This document shows, in pieces, positions 25,711 through 33,894 of a stretch of DNA of 64,000 nucleotides. A program made the position numbers and the translations under genes. The stretch comes from Afipia carboxidovorans OM5 (GTDB lineage Bacteria > Pseudomonadota > Alphaproteobacteria > Rhizobiales > Xanthobacteraceae), in NCBI RefSeq assembly GCF_000218565.1, contig NC_015684.1:2542001-2606000 (forward strand), given 5' to 3'. Numbering within the stretch: the first letter of the stretch is position 1; each line of letters begins with the position of its first letter. The notes below the pieces were generated by a model. That model did not search any database and had not been told where the DNA came from. It saw only the letters and a program-made list of their open reading frames with translations.

Positions 25711-26274
25711 ATGCCCGACGCACTTGAACTTTTGAAAACCCGCCGTTCGCTCAAGCCCATGGAGATGACGGGCCCCGGCCCCAATGCCGCCGAACTCGAC
25801 ACCATTCTCACCATCGGCTCACGCGTGCCAGATCACGGCAAGCTGTCGCCCTGGCGCTTTATCGTATTCGAGGGCGACGGCCGCGATCGCGCGGGCGAAA
25901 TTTTCGCAAAACTGTTCGCGCAGAAGAATCCGAAGGCGACGCCGGACCAGGTCGACAAGGAACGTACGCGGTTCTCGCAGGCCCCGCTCGTGATCGCGGT
26001 TGTGAGCAAGACTGTCGAGCACTTCAAGGTGCCCGCGTGGGAGCAGGAATTGTCGGCCGGCGCGAGCGCGATGAACATCGTTCACGCCGCGACTGCGCTC
26101 GGCTACGTCTGCGACTGGGTCACGGGCTGGATGGCCTTCGACCGCGATGCGATGGATGCGCTTGGCCTTGCGCCGAATGAAAAGATCGCGGGCTTCATCC
26201 ATATCGGCAAGCCGACACGGACGATCGAGGATCGCCCGCGTCCACCGCTCGATCAGATCGTCACGCGGTTCTAA
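25711..26274 (+). CDS. Nitroreductase family protein (YdjA-like)
   Basis: A 187-residue FMN-dependent oxidoreductase of the nitroreductase superfamily. Family features: 'LLKTRRSLKPM' (phosphate-binding arginines), 'SRVPDHGKLSPWRFIVFEG' (PDHG as in E. coli YdjA), 'AGASAMNIVHAATALGYVCDWVTGW' and 'GFIHIGKPT'. Substrates may be nitroaromatics, quinones or enones, with NAD(P)H as donor; the physiological one is unknown. It lies between two intergenic repeats and appears monocistronic. Confidence 0.88.
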   Translation: MPDALELLKTRRSLKPMEMTGPGPNAAELDTILTIGSRVPDHGKLSPWRFIVFEGDGRDRAGEIFAKLFAQKNPKATPDQVDKERTRFSQAPLVIAVVSKTVEHFKVPAWEQELSAGASAMNIVHAATALGYVCDWVTGWMAFDRDAMDALGLAPNEKIAGFIHIGKPTRTIEDRPRPPLDQIVTRF

Positions 26275-26295
26275 GGCAGAGTTGCTTGGAAGATG

Positions 26296-26319
26296 CATTG
26301 CCGGGTCAGCCCGGCAATG
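26296..26319. repeat. Short palindrome of the intergenic repeat family
   Basis: cattgccggg/cccggcaatg around a TCAG loop, 22 bases after the nitroreductase stop. It shares the 'gccggg' core with the two longer repeats and may act as a weak terminator. Confidence 0.55.
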
Positions 26320-26356
26320 ACAGGTCTCGAAGCAGGAATGACGAATCTGCTTCCCC

Positions 26357-27418
26357 TCAGCGGATCAGCACTTCGACTTCACCGTCGACCCCGTTCTTCA
26401 CCTCGAAGTCGCGCTCGAACACCTTGCCTTCGTTCTTGGCGATGGCGCGATATTCGCCCTCGGCAAGCATCACGCGCGGAAACGCACCGGTCGATTCCTT
26501 GATGACGTCGCCTGCAGGCGTAATCACCGACCACGAGGTGTTGGCGAGCGCTTCGCCGCCCTTCTCGCCGACAAGCTTCAGCGTGATCACCGCGGCGCGG
26601 TGCGTGACGACGACGTCGGTGAGCTTCGCCGCCTGCACGCGAATGTCGGAGCGGACGATGGAGTTGGCGTCGCCGTAGTTCGAAACGAGATAATAAATTC
26701 CGGCCGGCAGCATCAGCACGTCGCCCGCGGGGATGTTCTGCGCGATCGGCGCGCGGTCGCCGGTGCCGATCTCGAACTGGCTGCCCTTGTAGACCGAGAA
26801 CACGATCTGGCCTTGCGGGATTTTGGACGTGCCGACACGCCCCTCGATCCGCAATCCGCCCGCGGGAAGTTCGAACGTCTCGCGTGCCGTCTCATCCTGC
26901 TTCACGGTCAGCGAATGCACGTCGCTGACAAGACCAAGGCTCGCATGCACGACATAACCACCCGGTGGCAGCGGTATCGTCGGACCCGCGGCATGCTCCT
27001 CGCGGACGAGTTGCATCGCGCCGTTGAGACTCGGCTTGTCGGAATAGATCCGCCAGACCAGTCCGCCATTGATCACCGGCAGATCCTTGCCGAAGCGGGC
27101 CGACAGAGCGAGCGATCCTTGCGGCGCGGCCTGTGCCGACGGCGGCGGGATGAGCGGCGGCTGCACAAGCTGCGCCGGAAGATCCGGCGGCACGGGAAGT
27201 GCGGACGGCGGTGCGAGGCTGATCGCGGGGCTGGATGGCTCGGCCTCGGGAATACTCGCCGGCGGAACCGGCGCCGGATTGTCACCGGGGAACTGGGCAT
27301 GGGCAGGCGCGCCGAGCAGCATTCCGGCCAGCACGACAGGCAGGCAGGCGCGCCCCACGCGCGCGCCAAGACCCCTCATGCATCCTGCGACAGGACTGCC
27401 ATGCCGGATTGTCATCAT
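26357..27418 (-). CDS. Secreted proline-rich protein with beta-sandwich domains
   Basis: 353 residues. A signal peptide ends near 'LLGAPAHAQ', a proline-rich linker covers about 45-100, and the remainder is strand-rich, with repeated elements such as 'LPPGGYVVHASLG', 'LPAGGLRIEGRV', 'LPAGIYYLVSNYGD' and 'LAEGEYRAIAKNEGKVFERDFEV'. These resemble carboxypeptidase-regulatory-like folds. No catalytic motif is seen, so a structural periplasmic role is only a guess. 'aagaagc' precedes the double ATG. It is divergent from the patatin gene. Confidence 0.65.
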   Translation of the reverse strand: MMTIRHGSPVAGCMRGLGARVGRACLPVVLAGMLLGAPAHAQFPGDNPAPVPPASIPEAEPSSPAISLAPPSALPVPPDLPAQLVQPPLIPPPSAQAAPQGSLALSARFGKDLPVINGGLVWRIYSDKPSLNGAMQLVREEHAAGPTIPLPPGGYVVHASLGLVSDVHSLTVKQDETARETFELPAGGLRIEGRVGTSKIPQGQIVFSVYKGSQFEIGTGDRAPIAQNIPAGDVLMLPAGIYYLVSNYGDANSIVRSDIRVQAAKLTDVVVTHRAAVITLKLVGEKGGEALANTSWSVITPAGDVIKESTGAFPRVMLAEGEYRAIAKNEGKVFERDFEVKNGVDGEVEVLIR

Positions 27419-27636
27419 GGCGTTAGCTTCTTCCCCGAAAAGGCGGCAAATTCAAGCCTCTTGGGCCACCGGCGGCCCTCGCCTTCCTGCGGTTGCGAAC
27501 ATATCTGGATAAAACGTCCCGCTTCAGTCACATTCCGGCAATATCCCCCGTTTGCCTGCGGACGAACCAGCCTGCGGGCGTGTGGATGCGTGTCCCCAAG
27601 CTGGCAGGCAACGGCAATCATCGGGAGATTTGAGCG

Positions 27637-28680
27637 TTGCTCGAAGTTCTGAAAGGAATCAGCGACAGGCTCGTGCCCGAGGAGAAAAGCGAGCCTGCTG
27701 CTCCCTCTCCCCGGCCGCGGCCAAAGATCGGCCTCGCGCTCGGCGGCGGTGCCGCGCGCGGTTTCGCCCATATCGGAATTCTCCGCACCCTGCTCGCCAA
27801 CAACATCGTGCCGGACATCATCGCCGGCACCTCGATCGGAGCGGTGGTCGGCGGCTCCTACGCAGCCGGGCATCTCGACGCTCTCGAAGAATGGGCGCGC
27901 CATCTCGGCCCGCGCAGCGTGTTCGGCTATCTTGATCTTCGTCTCAACGGCTCGGGCCTGATCGGCGGCGACAAGCTCGCCGCGCAGCTCAGCGCGACCT
28001 TCGGCCACACCAGCATCGAGTCGCTGCCGCTGAAATATGCGGCCGTCGCCACCGAGGTGAAGACCGGTCACGAAATCTGGCTCACGCATGGACGACTCGT
28101 CGATGCGATGCGTGCCTCCTACGCGCTGCCGGGCATTTTCGCATCCGTGCTGATCGGTGACCGCTGGCTCGTCGATGGCGCGCTCGTCAATCCGGTGCCA
28201 GTGTCGGCGGCGCGGGCACTCGGTGCGGAAATCGTGATCGCCTGCAACGTCTCCACCGATATCACCGGCCACGGCACCATCATCTCGCATGGCACGCCGG
28301 AGGAGCAGCAGGAGTCCGAGCCTGCGCCGGAAAAGAAGCGGTTCGGATTCTTCTCCGCCGAGCGGACGATGAAGCGCGAATTCTTCGGCACGCCGGACCG
28401 CCCCGGCATTTCCACCGTGATGGTGGATGCTTTCAACATCATGCAGGATCGCATTACGCGCGCACGCCTCGCGGGCGATCCGCCGGACGTGCTGATCTCG
28501 CCGCGCGTCGGGCGGATCGGCTGGTTCGATTTCCATCGCGCGGAGGAATGTATCGCACTCGGCGCGCGTGCAGCCGAGCGCGCCGTCGAATCGGTTCAGG
28601 ACGCCATCACCATGCTGGCGCCGGATGCGGCTATCGCCCCGGCGGACGTCAGCGTGCCGCCCGGCACCGCGCAGACATGA
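27637..28680 (+). CDS. Patatin-like phospholipase family protein (RssA-like)
   Basis: 347 residues with a patatin lipase core at about 30-195. The oxyanion loop is 'GGGAARG' (37-43), the nucleophile Ser66 is in GTSIG, and the dyad Asp180 is in 'DGALVNP'. The C-terminal part contains an insertion ('PEKKRFGFFSAERTMKREFFG') seen in bacterial RssA/NTE-like proteins. It probably hydrolyses phospholipids or lysophospholipids at the inner membrane. The start codon is TTG, supported by 'gggaga' 8 bases upstream. Confidence 0.85.
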   Translation: MLEVLKGISDRLVPEEKSEPAAPSPRPRPKIGLALGGGAARGFAHIGILRTLLANNIVPDIIAGTSIGAVVGGSYAAGHLDALEEWARHLGPRSVFGYLDLRLNGSGLIGGDKLAAQLSATFGHTSIESLPLKYAAVATEVKTGHEIWLTHGRLVDAMRASYALPGIFASVLIGDRWLVDGALVNPVPVSAARALGAEIVIACNVSTDITGHGTIISHGTPEEQQESEPAPEKKRFGFFSAERTMKREFFGTPDRPGISTVMVDAFNIMQDRITRARLAGDPPDVLISPRVGRIGWFDFHRAEECIALGARAAERAVESVQDAITMLAPDAAIAPADVSVPPGTAQT

Positions 28681-28747
28681 ATCGCAACATGAGGCGCGCC
28701 CAAGGGCGCAGCCTCATGCCAAGGGCAAAGCCTCATGCGATGGATCG

Positions 28748-29176
28748 TCAGGCGGTCTTGATGTAGTCGCGCAGCACTTCCTGCTCGTGCTCGAACTCCT
28801 TGACGCGCCACTTCACGATATCGCCGATCGAGATCAGGCCGACGACGCGATCGTTCTCCACCACCGGCAGATGGCGGAATTTGCCGTTCGTCATCTTTTC
28901 CATGATCGAGGCGGCGGTATCGGCGCGCCTGCAGGTCACGACCTTGCGCGTCATCACATCACCGACCGGCTCCTGGAGTGCCTCTGCGCCGCGCTTGGCG
29001 AGGACGCGCACGACGTCACGCTCGGACAGGATGCCTTCGATGTGGTGGTCTTTCATCACCAGGACTGCGCCGATATGCCGCGAGCTCAAAAGTGCGATGG
29101 CCTCGGAGAGAGTCGCATCCGAGTGGATGCTGATGACCTCGAACCCCTTGGTACCGAGAACTGCCTGAACCGTCAT
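28748..29176 (-). CDS. CBS domain-containing protein
   Basis: A 142-residue protein made of two CBS domains: 'FEVISIHSDATLSEAIALLSSRHIGAVLVM...EGILSERDVVRVLAKRG' and 'VMTRKVVTCRRADTAASIMEKMTNGKFRHLPVVENDRVVGLISIGDIVKWRV'. Paired CBS domains bind adenine nucleotides and act as energy sensors or regulators. 'aaggagg' eight bases before the ATG at 29176 fixes the start, shorter than the maximal frame. It converges with the patatin gene. Confidence 0.88.
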   Translation of the reverse strand: MTVQAVLGTKGFEVISIHSDATLSEAIALLSSRHIGAVLVMKDHHIEGILSERDVVRVLAKRGAEALQEPVGDVMTRKVVTCRRADTAASIMEKMTNGKFRHLPVVENDRVVGLISIGDIVKWRVKEFEHEQEVLRDYIKTA

Positions 29177-29342
29177 CGTCAGCGCCTCCTTATCTATGCG
29201 ATCGCATTCTGGTACGCGCGATCTTGCCACCAGTCAGACCAACCCGCCGAGCCGCGATTTGGTTGCATCACCGGCGAGGAGTCTTCCGGTCTCGATTGTG
29301 AAATGATGGATCAATGCGGCTGCCACCGCAAGGGAAAGAAAA

Positions 29343-30146
29343 TCAGACGTCGCGCGACGGCGGGTTTTCGCCTGAAGGAAACTCGGCGGACGATAAGTTT
29401 GCCGAATCGGCGTTGGCGCGCGGGACGGGATCGAACAGCGAGAACAGCAGAAGTCCCGCAAGGAACCCGCCGACATGCGCTTGCCATGCGATACTTTGTT
29501 GCGACTCCAGGCCGATTTCAATCGCGCCGAGGCCGGTCATGAGGTCGAGCACGAACCAGATTCCGAGAAAGGCGAGCACGCGGCCGTTGCGTAGCGCCTG
29601 CGACAGGGGCAACGCCGGAATGCGTGCAGCCTCATCGGCATCGTGGCTGCGACCAAATGACAGGAAGCTGCCGCGCTGAAACGCAAAGCGCAGCGACGCC
29701 GCCATGGTGCCGGACACCGCGGCCGACGCGCCGATCATCGGCGCGAGTTCGCCGACATGCGTCAGCAGATGCACGATCGCACCCGCAATCGAGGCCACAG
29801 CGAAGAACAGGAAGAACCGCATGCCACCGAAGCGACGCGCCACCGCGCTGCCAAACGGCAGCATCCACAGCATGTTGAAACCGATATGGGTGAGATCGGC
29901 ATGCAGCAGCGAATAGGTGACGAAGCTCCAGACCCCGGCGCCGATCCCGCCCGGAATCTGCTCGGCCATTAGCGTCGCCTCGTAGCGCGCGGGCACGAAG
30001 CCGAACGTCCAGATAATTTCCTGATCGATCTCGGCCGGCAGCAAGGCACGCAGCGCGTGAATCCCGAACAGAACGACCAGCAGAAGCGTCATCGGACGCG
30101 GCAGCGTCAAAATCGGTTCACGGGTGCGTTCGGGGGGTGCCAGCAA
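29343..30146 (-). CDS. Rhomboid family intramembrane serine protease
   Basis: 267 residues with six to seven membrane helices. The rhomboid elements are the 'WSFVTYSLLHADLTHIGFNMLWML' loop and helix 2 (His and Asn of the oxyanion site), nucleophile Ser141 in 'GASAAVSG', and catalytic His224 in 'QAHVGGFLAG'. The usual GxSG is GASA here; the alanine after the serine is a tolerated variant. Rhomboids cleave transmembrane segments in the lipid bilayer; the substrate is unknown. The C-terminal tail (about 35 residues) is polar and cytoplasmic. Confidence 0.85.
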   Translation of the reverse strand: MLAPPERTREPILTLPRPMTLLLVVLFGIHALRALLPAEIDQEIIWTFGFVPARYEATLMAEQIPGGIGAGVWSFVTYSLLHADLTHIGFNMLWMLPFGSAVARRFGGMRFFLFFAVASIAGAIVHLLTHVGELAPMIGASAAVSGTMAASLRFAFQRGSFLSFGRSHDADEAARIPALPLSQALRNGRVLAFLGIWFVLDLMTGLGAIEIGLESQQSIAWQAHVGGFLAGLLLFSLFDPVPRANADSANLSSAEFPSGENPPSRDV

Positions 30147-30265
30147 TGATTTTGACCTGGTTCGCCCGGATCGCGAGGGACCAAGGCCAGTCCTTCAGAT
30201 ACGGGTTCTGGGTCCTAGCGCAAGCAATGAATGCGGCGGAAGGGCGAAAAAGCGAGCCGGGAACG

Positions 30266-30295
30266 AAAAAGGGGAGAACCTGACCGGTTCTCCCC
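30266..30295 (-). terminator. Intrinsic terminator without an assigned gene
   Basis: A perfect 10-bp stem ggggagaacc/ggttctcccc with a 5-base loop, running into TTTTT on the minus strand. It lies 120 bases ahead of the rhomboid gene start, so it must end a transcript starting further right on the minus strand. Confidence 0.8.
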
Positions 30296-30636
30296 TGATC
30301 GGCGACAGCCATTTGCGAAGGAAATTCCCCACCCCTTCCCGCACATTGGCCGATCTGCGACAGCCACCCGTTATTCAACTTGGTCTTCAACTTGAGGTCT
30401 GGAACTGCGGCGCTTCTGGAGAAAGTCGCCGCCGCCCGTGGAGTAAATCCATACTAGCCAGCATCCGGGAACGCTCAACTTCATAGTTAAATTAATCTTA
30501 ACGCGACAAATATGGGCCTAAACTGGCCCGATCCGCCTTTCGGCATGGACGGTGCAACGATCCTTGCGCACTACTGCAAAAGGGCCGCGCGGCGTGCGGG
30601 TGCGAGACAGACCTGTCCCGCCCCTGGACCCGGCGG
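30296..30636 (-). other. Intergenic region, candidate small RNA gene
   Basis: No convincing protein-coding frame is seen in the 490-base gap (30147-30636) between the rhomboid and PAS genes. The strong minus-strand terminator at its left half implies a short minus-strand RNA of roughly 100-300 bases beginning somewhere here. AT-rich stretches ('ttaagattaatttaactat' on the minus strand) are possible promoter sites but cannot be assigned. Confidence 0.35.
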
Positions 30637-31206
30637 ATGGGTTGGACCGTGAAGCATCCATCAAATCAGGAATTCTTCGCTTATTGGGACAAGGCGCGGG
30701 GGCACGCCGCCGCACCCGACCGCAACACCCTTGCCCCTGAGCCGATCCGCCACCTGCTCAGCGACATCTTCGTCCTCGCTTACGAGCCCTGGGCCGGATA
30801 CCCGTTCCGCATCGCAGGCACCCGCCTTTGTGCGCGGCTCGGCCGCGACGTGAAGGGCGAAAGCTTCACCGCCCTTTTCACCGGCGAGGCCCATCGGGAG
30901 ATGGAGGATCTGGTCGGCATCGTGGCCGAAGAAACACTGCCGACCGTGGCAGGCGTCACCGCGATGACGAGCGATGGCGGCCTCTTGCCCCTCGAACTTC
31001 TGCTGCTGCCTTTTTCTCCCCGCGCCCATACCCCGCTCAGCCTCACCGGCCAGATCGTGGCGCTGGGCGATGTAACGGGAACGCTGTCGCAGTTCAGCCT
31101 CACCTCCTGGCGGCATATCCAGCCGGACCCCGGTCCACGCGGCCCCCGCATCCTGCGAAAGATCGAAATCGCGCGCGGCCTCCTGGTCTATGAGGGACTG
31201 CGCTAG
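30637..31206 (+). CDS. PAS domain-containing protein (PAS_5 type)
   Basis: A 189-residue soluble protein matching the alphaproteobacterial PAS_5 (PF07310) family: 'EFFAYWDKARGHAAAPDRNTLAPEPIRHLLSDIFVLAYE', 'YPFRIAGTRLCARLGRDVKGESF' and 'LTSWRHIQPDPGP'. The family is a sensor-like fold of unknown ligand with no output domain. The ATG lacks a strong ribosome site, and a GTG four codons later is possible. It is the last gene clearly belonging to the host chromosome before the prophage. Confidence 0.75.
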   Translation: MGWTVKHPSNQEFFAYWDKARGHAAAPDRNTLAPEPIRHLLSDIFVLAYEPWAGYPFRIAGTRLCARLGRDVKGESFTALFTGEAHREMEDLVGIVAEETLPTVAGVTAMTSDGGLLPLELLLLPFSPRAHTPLSLTGQIVALGDVTGTLSQFSLTSWRHIQPDPGPRGPRILRKIEIARGLLVYEGLR

Positions 31207-31336
31207 GCTCCGATTGTCGCTCGACCTGCGCCAAAAGCGATGGTTAGCGCGCTCTTATCGCACCCCAGGAGACGATAACTCCGCATTAATGCGAAACCAT
31301 TGATTTCGTTAAAGTCGATGCGCCCAGACGGGTCCT

Positions 31337-31840
31337 TTGTGCGCCAGATGTTTTCGATGCGTTCCCTACGGAAGCCCGTTAAAATCGGGCTTTCCCGGCT
31401 CATGGAAACGATCGTTGAAGAGCATCCCTCGCCGTCCTCGTTGGCCCGTTTCCGGCGGTGATCGGAAAGCCCTCGCCAAGGCAATCCGCGAGGCCGATCA
31501 CGCCTACTCGGTTAACAAGCTGAAGGCCGCCGAGGCGCGCAGCGCCGCCGCCCGCTTCGAGTGCGACGCATGGCACGCGCAGATATTCCAAGGCGGACCG
31601 ATGTACCCCTCCCCGACCATGGAGGATGCCATCACGGCGGGTTACACGGGCGTCGACCTACAGTGCAAGCAATGCGGGACCACCAAGACAATCGACCTGG
31701 CGGCTATCCGAAGGCCACCGGACATGCCCATCGCCTCACTGGATGACACCGGCATAAGTTGCAAGACCTGCGGCCCGCAGCGATGGAAGCTTCGCGCGCG
31801 CCTGCTCGGCCTGCGCATGCCCTATAAGGCGACCCCTTAA
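31337..31840 (+). CDS. Hypothetical protein with a CxxC pair (zinc-ribbon-like)
   Basis: Up to 167 residues. The C-terminal half looks well ordered: 'LQCKQCGTTKTIDLAAIRR' and 'GISCKTCGPQRWKLRARL' supply two CxxC pairs that could bind one zinc ion. The N-terminal ~50 residues are Arg/Pro-rich and probably not translated; the TTG at the frame start has no ribosome site and the true start is unresolved. It lies opposite to and just outside the end of the prophage late operon and may be a phage-borne gene at the left edge. Confidence 0.5.
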   Translation: MCARCFRCVPYGSPLKSGFPGSWKRSLKSIPRRPRWPVSGGDRKALAKAIREADHAYSVNKLKAAEARSAAARFECDAWHAQIFQGGPMYPSPTMEDAITAGYTGVDLQCKQCGTTKTIDLAAIRRPPDMPIASLDDTGISCKTCGPQRWKLRARLLGLRMPYKATP

Positions 31841-31844
31841 ACGC

Positions 31845-31884
31845 AAAAAAGGCCCCGCCGCCCTCAACGAGGGACAGCGGGGCC
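31845..31884 (-). terminator. Terminator of the prophage late operon
   Basis: Stem ggccccgc/gcggggcc with an inner ccctc/gaggg stem. On the minus strand it runs into TTTTTT. It lies 84 bases behind the last minus-strand prophage gene and also faces the plus-strand gene ending at 31840. Confidence 0.85.
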
Positions 31885-31967
31885 AGTCTAGGGAGGGGGC
31901 CTTTCGGCCCTACGTCAGCGGAGGCATCCGACGACGTTCGTTACGGCGCGCGGGCGGCGCGCCGATT

Positions 31968-32549
31968 TCAGTCTGCCGGCATCACGTAAGCGTAGACACG
32001 GCCGCGCGGATAAACCGCCTCGGCCACGCGCCGGTTGTGGTTGCCGGAAATGATGATGGGGTTGCCGTGAGCATCGACGCCGCTCACCACGCCAACATGA
32101 CCGCCGCGGCGGCCGCGCGACATCACGGCGATCGCGCCGACCTGCGGGCCAGAGATGCGGCGCCCATAGCTCGCAAACGAGCGCGCCATATCAGATCCTG
32201 TGCCGCGGTATCCGGTCCGCTCGAGAACGTAGTTCATGAAGCGCGCGCACCAGAGATTGCGCCGGCCGTAGATCGCACCGTTGCCGATCTGGGTGCGGGC
32301 GTAAGCGACTATGCCGCCGCCACCGAATGACGTCGCGACGACGCGCCGATCGGGGACGCCCCGACGATCACTGCGGCTCGTGTTAATTTTCTCGACGGAA
32401 AAAGAGGTGCTGCCGCACACCGGATGCAGGACGGTGCCTGTCTCGACGCAGTGATTGACGGGCTGAGCCCGGTAATGCCGCGGGCGAGCTTCAGCAGTCG
32501 CGGAGACGCAGGCAAGCGCGAGCGCCGCCACCATAACGGTGCGGATCAT
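31968..32549 (-). CDS. CHAP/NlpC-P60-like protein with signal peptide (TIGR02594 type)
   Basis: 193 residues. A signal peptide (MIRTVMVAALALACVSATAEA) precedes a cysteine-peptidase-like domain: Cys in 'NLWCARFMNYVLERTGYRGTG', His in 'GHVGVVSGVDAHGN' and 'IIISGNHNRRV'. This fits the TIGR02594/CHAP family that cleaves peptidoglycan peptides. 'aagga' precedes the ATG at 32549. As the last gene of the late operon it could be a second lysis enzyme or a host-envelope factor expressed with it. Confidence 0.75.
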   Translation of the reverse strand: MIRTVMVAALALACVSATAEARPRHYRAQPVNHCVETGTVLHPVCGSTSFSVEKINTSRSDRRGVPDRRVVATSFGGGGIVAYARTQIGNGAIYGRRNLWCARFMNYVLERTGYRGTGSDMARSFASYGRRISGPQVGAIAVMSRGRRGGHVGVVSGVDAHGNPIIISGNHNRRVAEAVYPRGRVYAYVMPAD

Positions 32550-32584
32550 GGGAGGTCCTTCGGTTGTTGGAGGGATGCGGAGGA

Positions 32585-32887
32585 TTACCGCAGACGGCTT
32601 TCGTCGCGGATCAGTTCGAGCGCGACCTTGCAGGCCGTTAGGCTTGCCTCGATCTTTTCCAGCAGCTTGGTTTGCCGGCGCATATGCTCGGAAATTTCCG
32701 ACAAATCCTCGATCGCGTCGTGCGCGGGCGCGATAAGCAGCCATTGCGGAACGGCTTCGGTTCGACTGTCCCGCACCCCGCGTGTGGCGGCAGTCCAGAT
32801 GCCGTAGAACACGGCAGCCGCAACAGCGAACTGAACGATGATGAACGGCCCGAGGGCTTCAAACGCCTGCTTAGCCACCGCGTCCAT
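32585..32887 (-). CDS. Small membrane protein with coiled coil (phage lysis region)
   Basis: 100 residues: one transmembrane helix (about 14-33) and a helical, charged C-terminal part ('DAIEDLSEISEHMRRQTKLLEKIEASL') likely to form a coiled coil. 'gagggg' lies ahead of the ATG. The type, one helix plus a coiled coil in a lysis cassette, is compatible with an inner-membrane spanin or a holin partner, but no family is recognised. Confidence 0.6.
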   Translation of the reverse strand: MDAVAKQAFEALGPFIIVQFAVAAAVFYGIWTAATRGVRDSRTEAVPQWLLIAPAHDAIEDLSEISEHMRRQTKLLEKIEASLTACKVALELIRDESRLR

Positions 32888-33305
32888 GATGACCCCTCAT
32901 CGCCAGTGCCCGGTAGATCGAGATCAGTTCGATCCATGTGAAAACAAAGTAGACCGGCGCACCGAGTGACGTGAGGTCATCGGGCGAAACCACGATCAGG
33001 CTGAGGAACATCTGCGACCAGATCAGCGCACCGATCGCTGCGCCTGCAGAGCGCATCCATGGCCCGACAGTTCGCCAATGCCCATTCGCGATAAGTGCAG
33101 CGACCCGGATCGCTCCTACGGCGATGAAGAAGGCTGCGATAAAATCACCTGACATACATCGCAGCAAATCATCAAGCGCACGATAGTCGCCGGGCACCGG
33201 CGCTGCGATAATCTGCAGGCCGATCCCGATCATGATCGATGCGGTTGCGACCTCGGAAATACGATTATCGAAGTGCCGCAAGATATCCCGGAGTGAACAG
33301 GTCAT
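32871..33305 (-). CDS. Hypothetical membrane protein (phage)
   Basis: 144 residues with about four hydrophobic segments ('IMIGIGLQIIAAPV', 'FIAAFFIAVGAIRVAALIA', 'AAIGALIWSQMFLSLIVV', 'APVYFVFTWIELISIY'). The frame overlaps both neighbours by a few bases, as expected for a tightly packed phage operon. A holin-type role is possible but not shown. Confidence 0.6.
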   Translation of the reverse strand: MTCSLRDILRHFDNRISEVATASIMIGIGLQIIAAPVPGDYRALDDLLRCMSGDFIAAFFIAVGAIRVAALIANGHWRTVGPWMRSAGAAIGALIWSQMFLSLIVVSPDDLTSLGAPVYFVFTWIELISIYRALAMRGHHGRGG

Positions 33306-33715
33306 TTGCGCAATGCTCCCGTCACGATTTTCGCCACGCTCTCCGCGCCGCGCTTACCGAAGTAGAAGGCGACCACGAGATTTGCTGTGGTCTCGATCCA
33401 GCCACCAAGCGGATCGGTCGAACCCAGCCCGAGCACCTTGTCCCAGACAAGCAGCTTGGCGATGTAGATCGCCACGGCGTAGCCCATGATCTTCTCGGGT
33501 TCGTAGAAACGCCCGACGGTCGCAATTCTGATCTGCGCCTGCGCCTCGATTTCCGCGCGCTGCACCTCGAGCTCACGCTGCGCAAGGTCGGCTGCAATGC
33601 GATCCTTGTCGTTTCCGGCCGCGAGCTTGGCCTTGTAGCCATCGATTACGCCGTTGACGATTGGCCCGGACAGCAGCGACGCAAGCCACGACAGGATGGC
33701 GGTCATGTCCGCCAT
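33302..33715 (-). CDS. Holin-like phage membrane protein
   Basis: 137 residues: an N-terminal amphipathic or membrane segment ('ILSWLASLLSGPIVNGVIDGY'), a charged helix ('AQRELEVQRAEIEAQAQIR') and two hydrophobic segments ('IMGYAVAIYIAKLLVW' and 'IETTANLVVAFYFGKRGAESV'). The layout matches proteins annotated as putative holins in rhizobial phages. It lies four genes behind the endolysin, and the overlap with neighbours is 4-13 bases. Confidence 0.6.
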   Translation of the reverse strand: MADMTAILSWLASLLSGPIVNGVIDGYKAKLAAGNDKDRIAADLAQRELEVQRAEIEAQAQIRIATVGRFYEPEKIMGYAVAIYIAKLLVWDKVLGLGSTDPLGGWIETTANLVVAFYFGKRGAESVAKIVTGALRK

Positions 33716-33894
33716 CCTCGCTTTTTCGCCAGTGCATAGAAGCCTTCGACAACCGCGGCGATCGCAAAGCCGATAGCCGCCGCGATGTCAGGATCGTTTG
33801 CGATCTGGTCGGCAATATCCTGCGGGATCAATGCGCGAATGACCAGGTAGCCGACCACATAGCGCAGCAGGATGCGGGAGATCGGCCCGATCAT
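33703..33894 (-). CDS. Small phage membrane protein, 63 residues
   Basis: MIGPISRILLRYVVGYLVIR followed by a polar turn and a second hydrophobic helix ('IAAAIGFAIAAVVEGFYALAKK'): two helices, as in many class II holins. Its ATG overlaps the stop of the 54-residue gene (ATGA). Confidence 0.6.
   Translation of the reverse strand: MIGPISRILLRYVVGYLVIRALIPQDIADQIANDPDIAAAIGFAIAAVVEGFYALAKKRGWRT

Noticed and set aside
31203..31484. 93-codon minus-strand frame between PAS and zinc-ribbon genes
   Set aside because: No ribosome site and partly antisense to the PAS gene end and to the CxxC-protein frame; no family resemblance.
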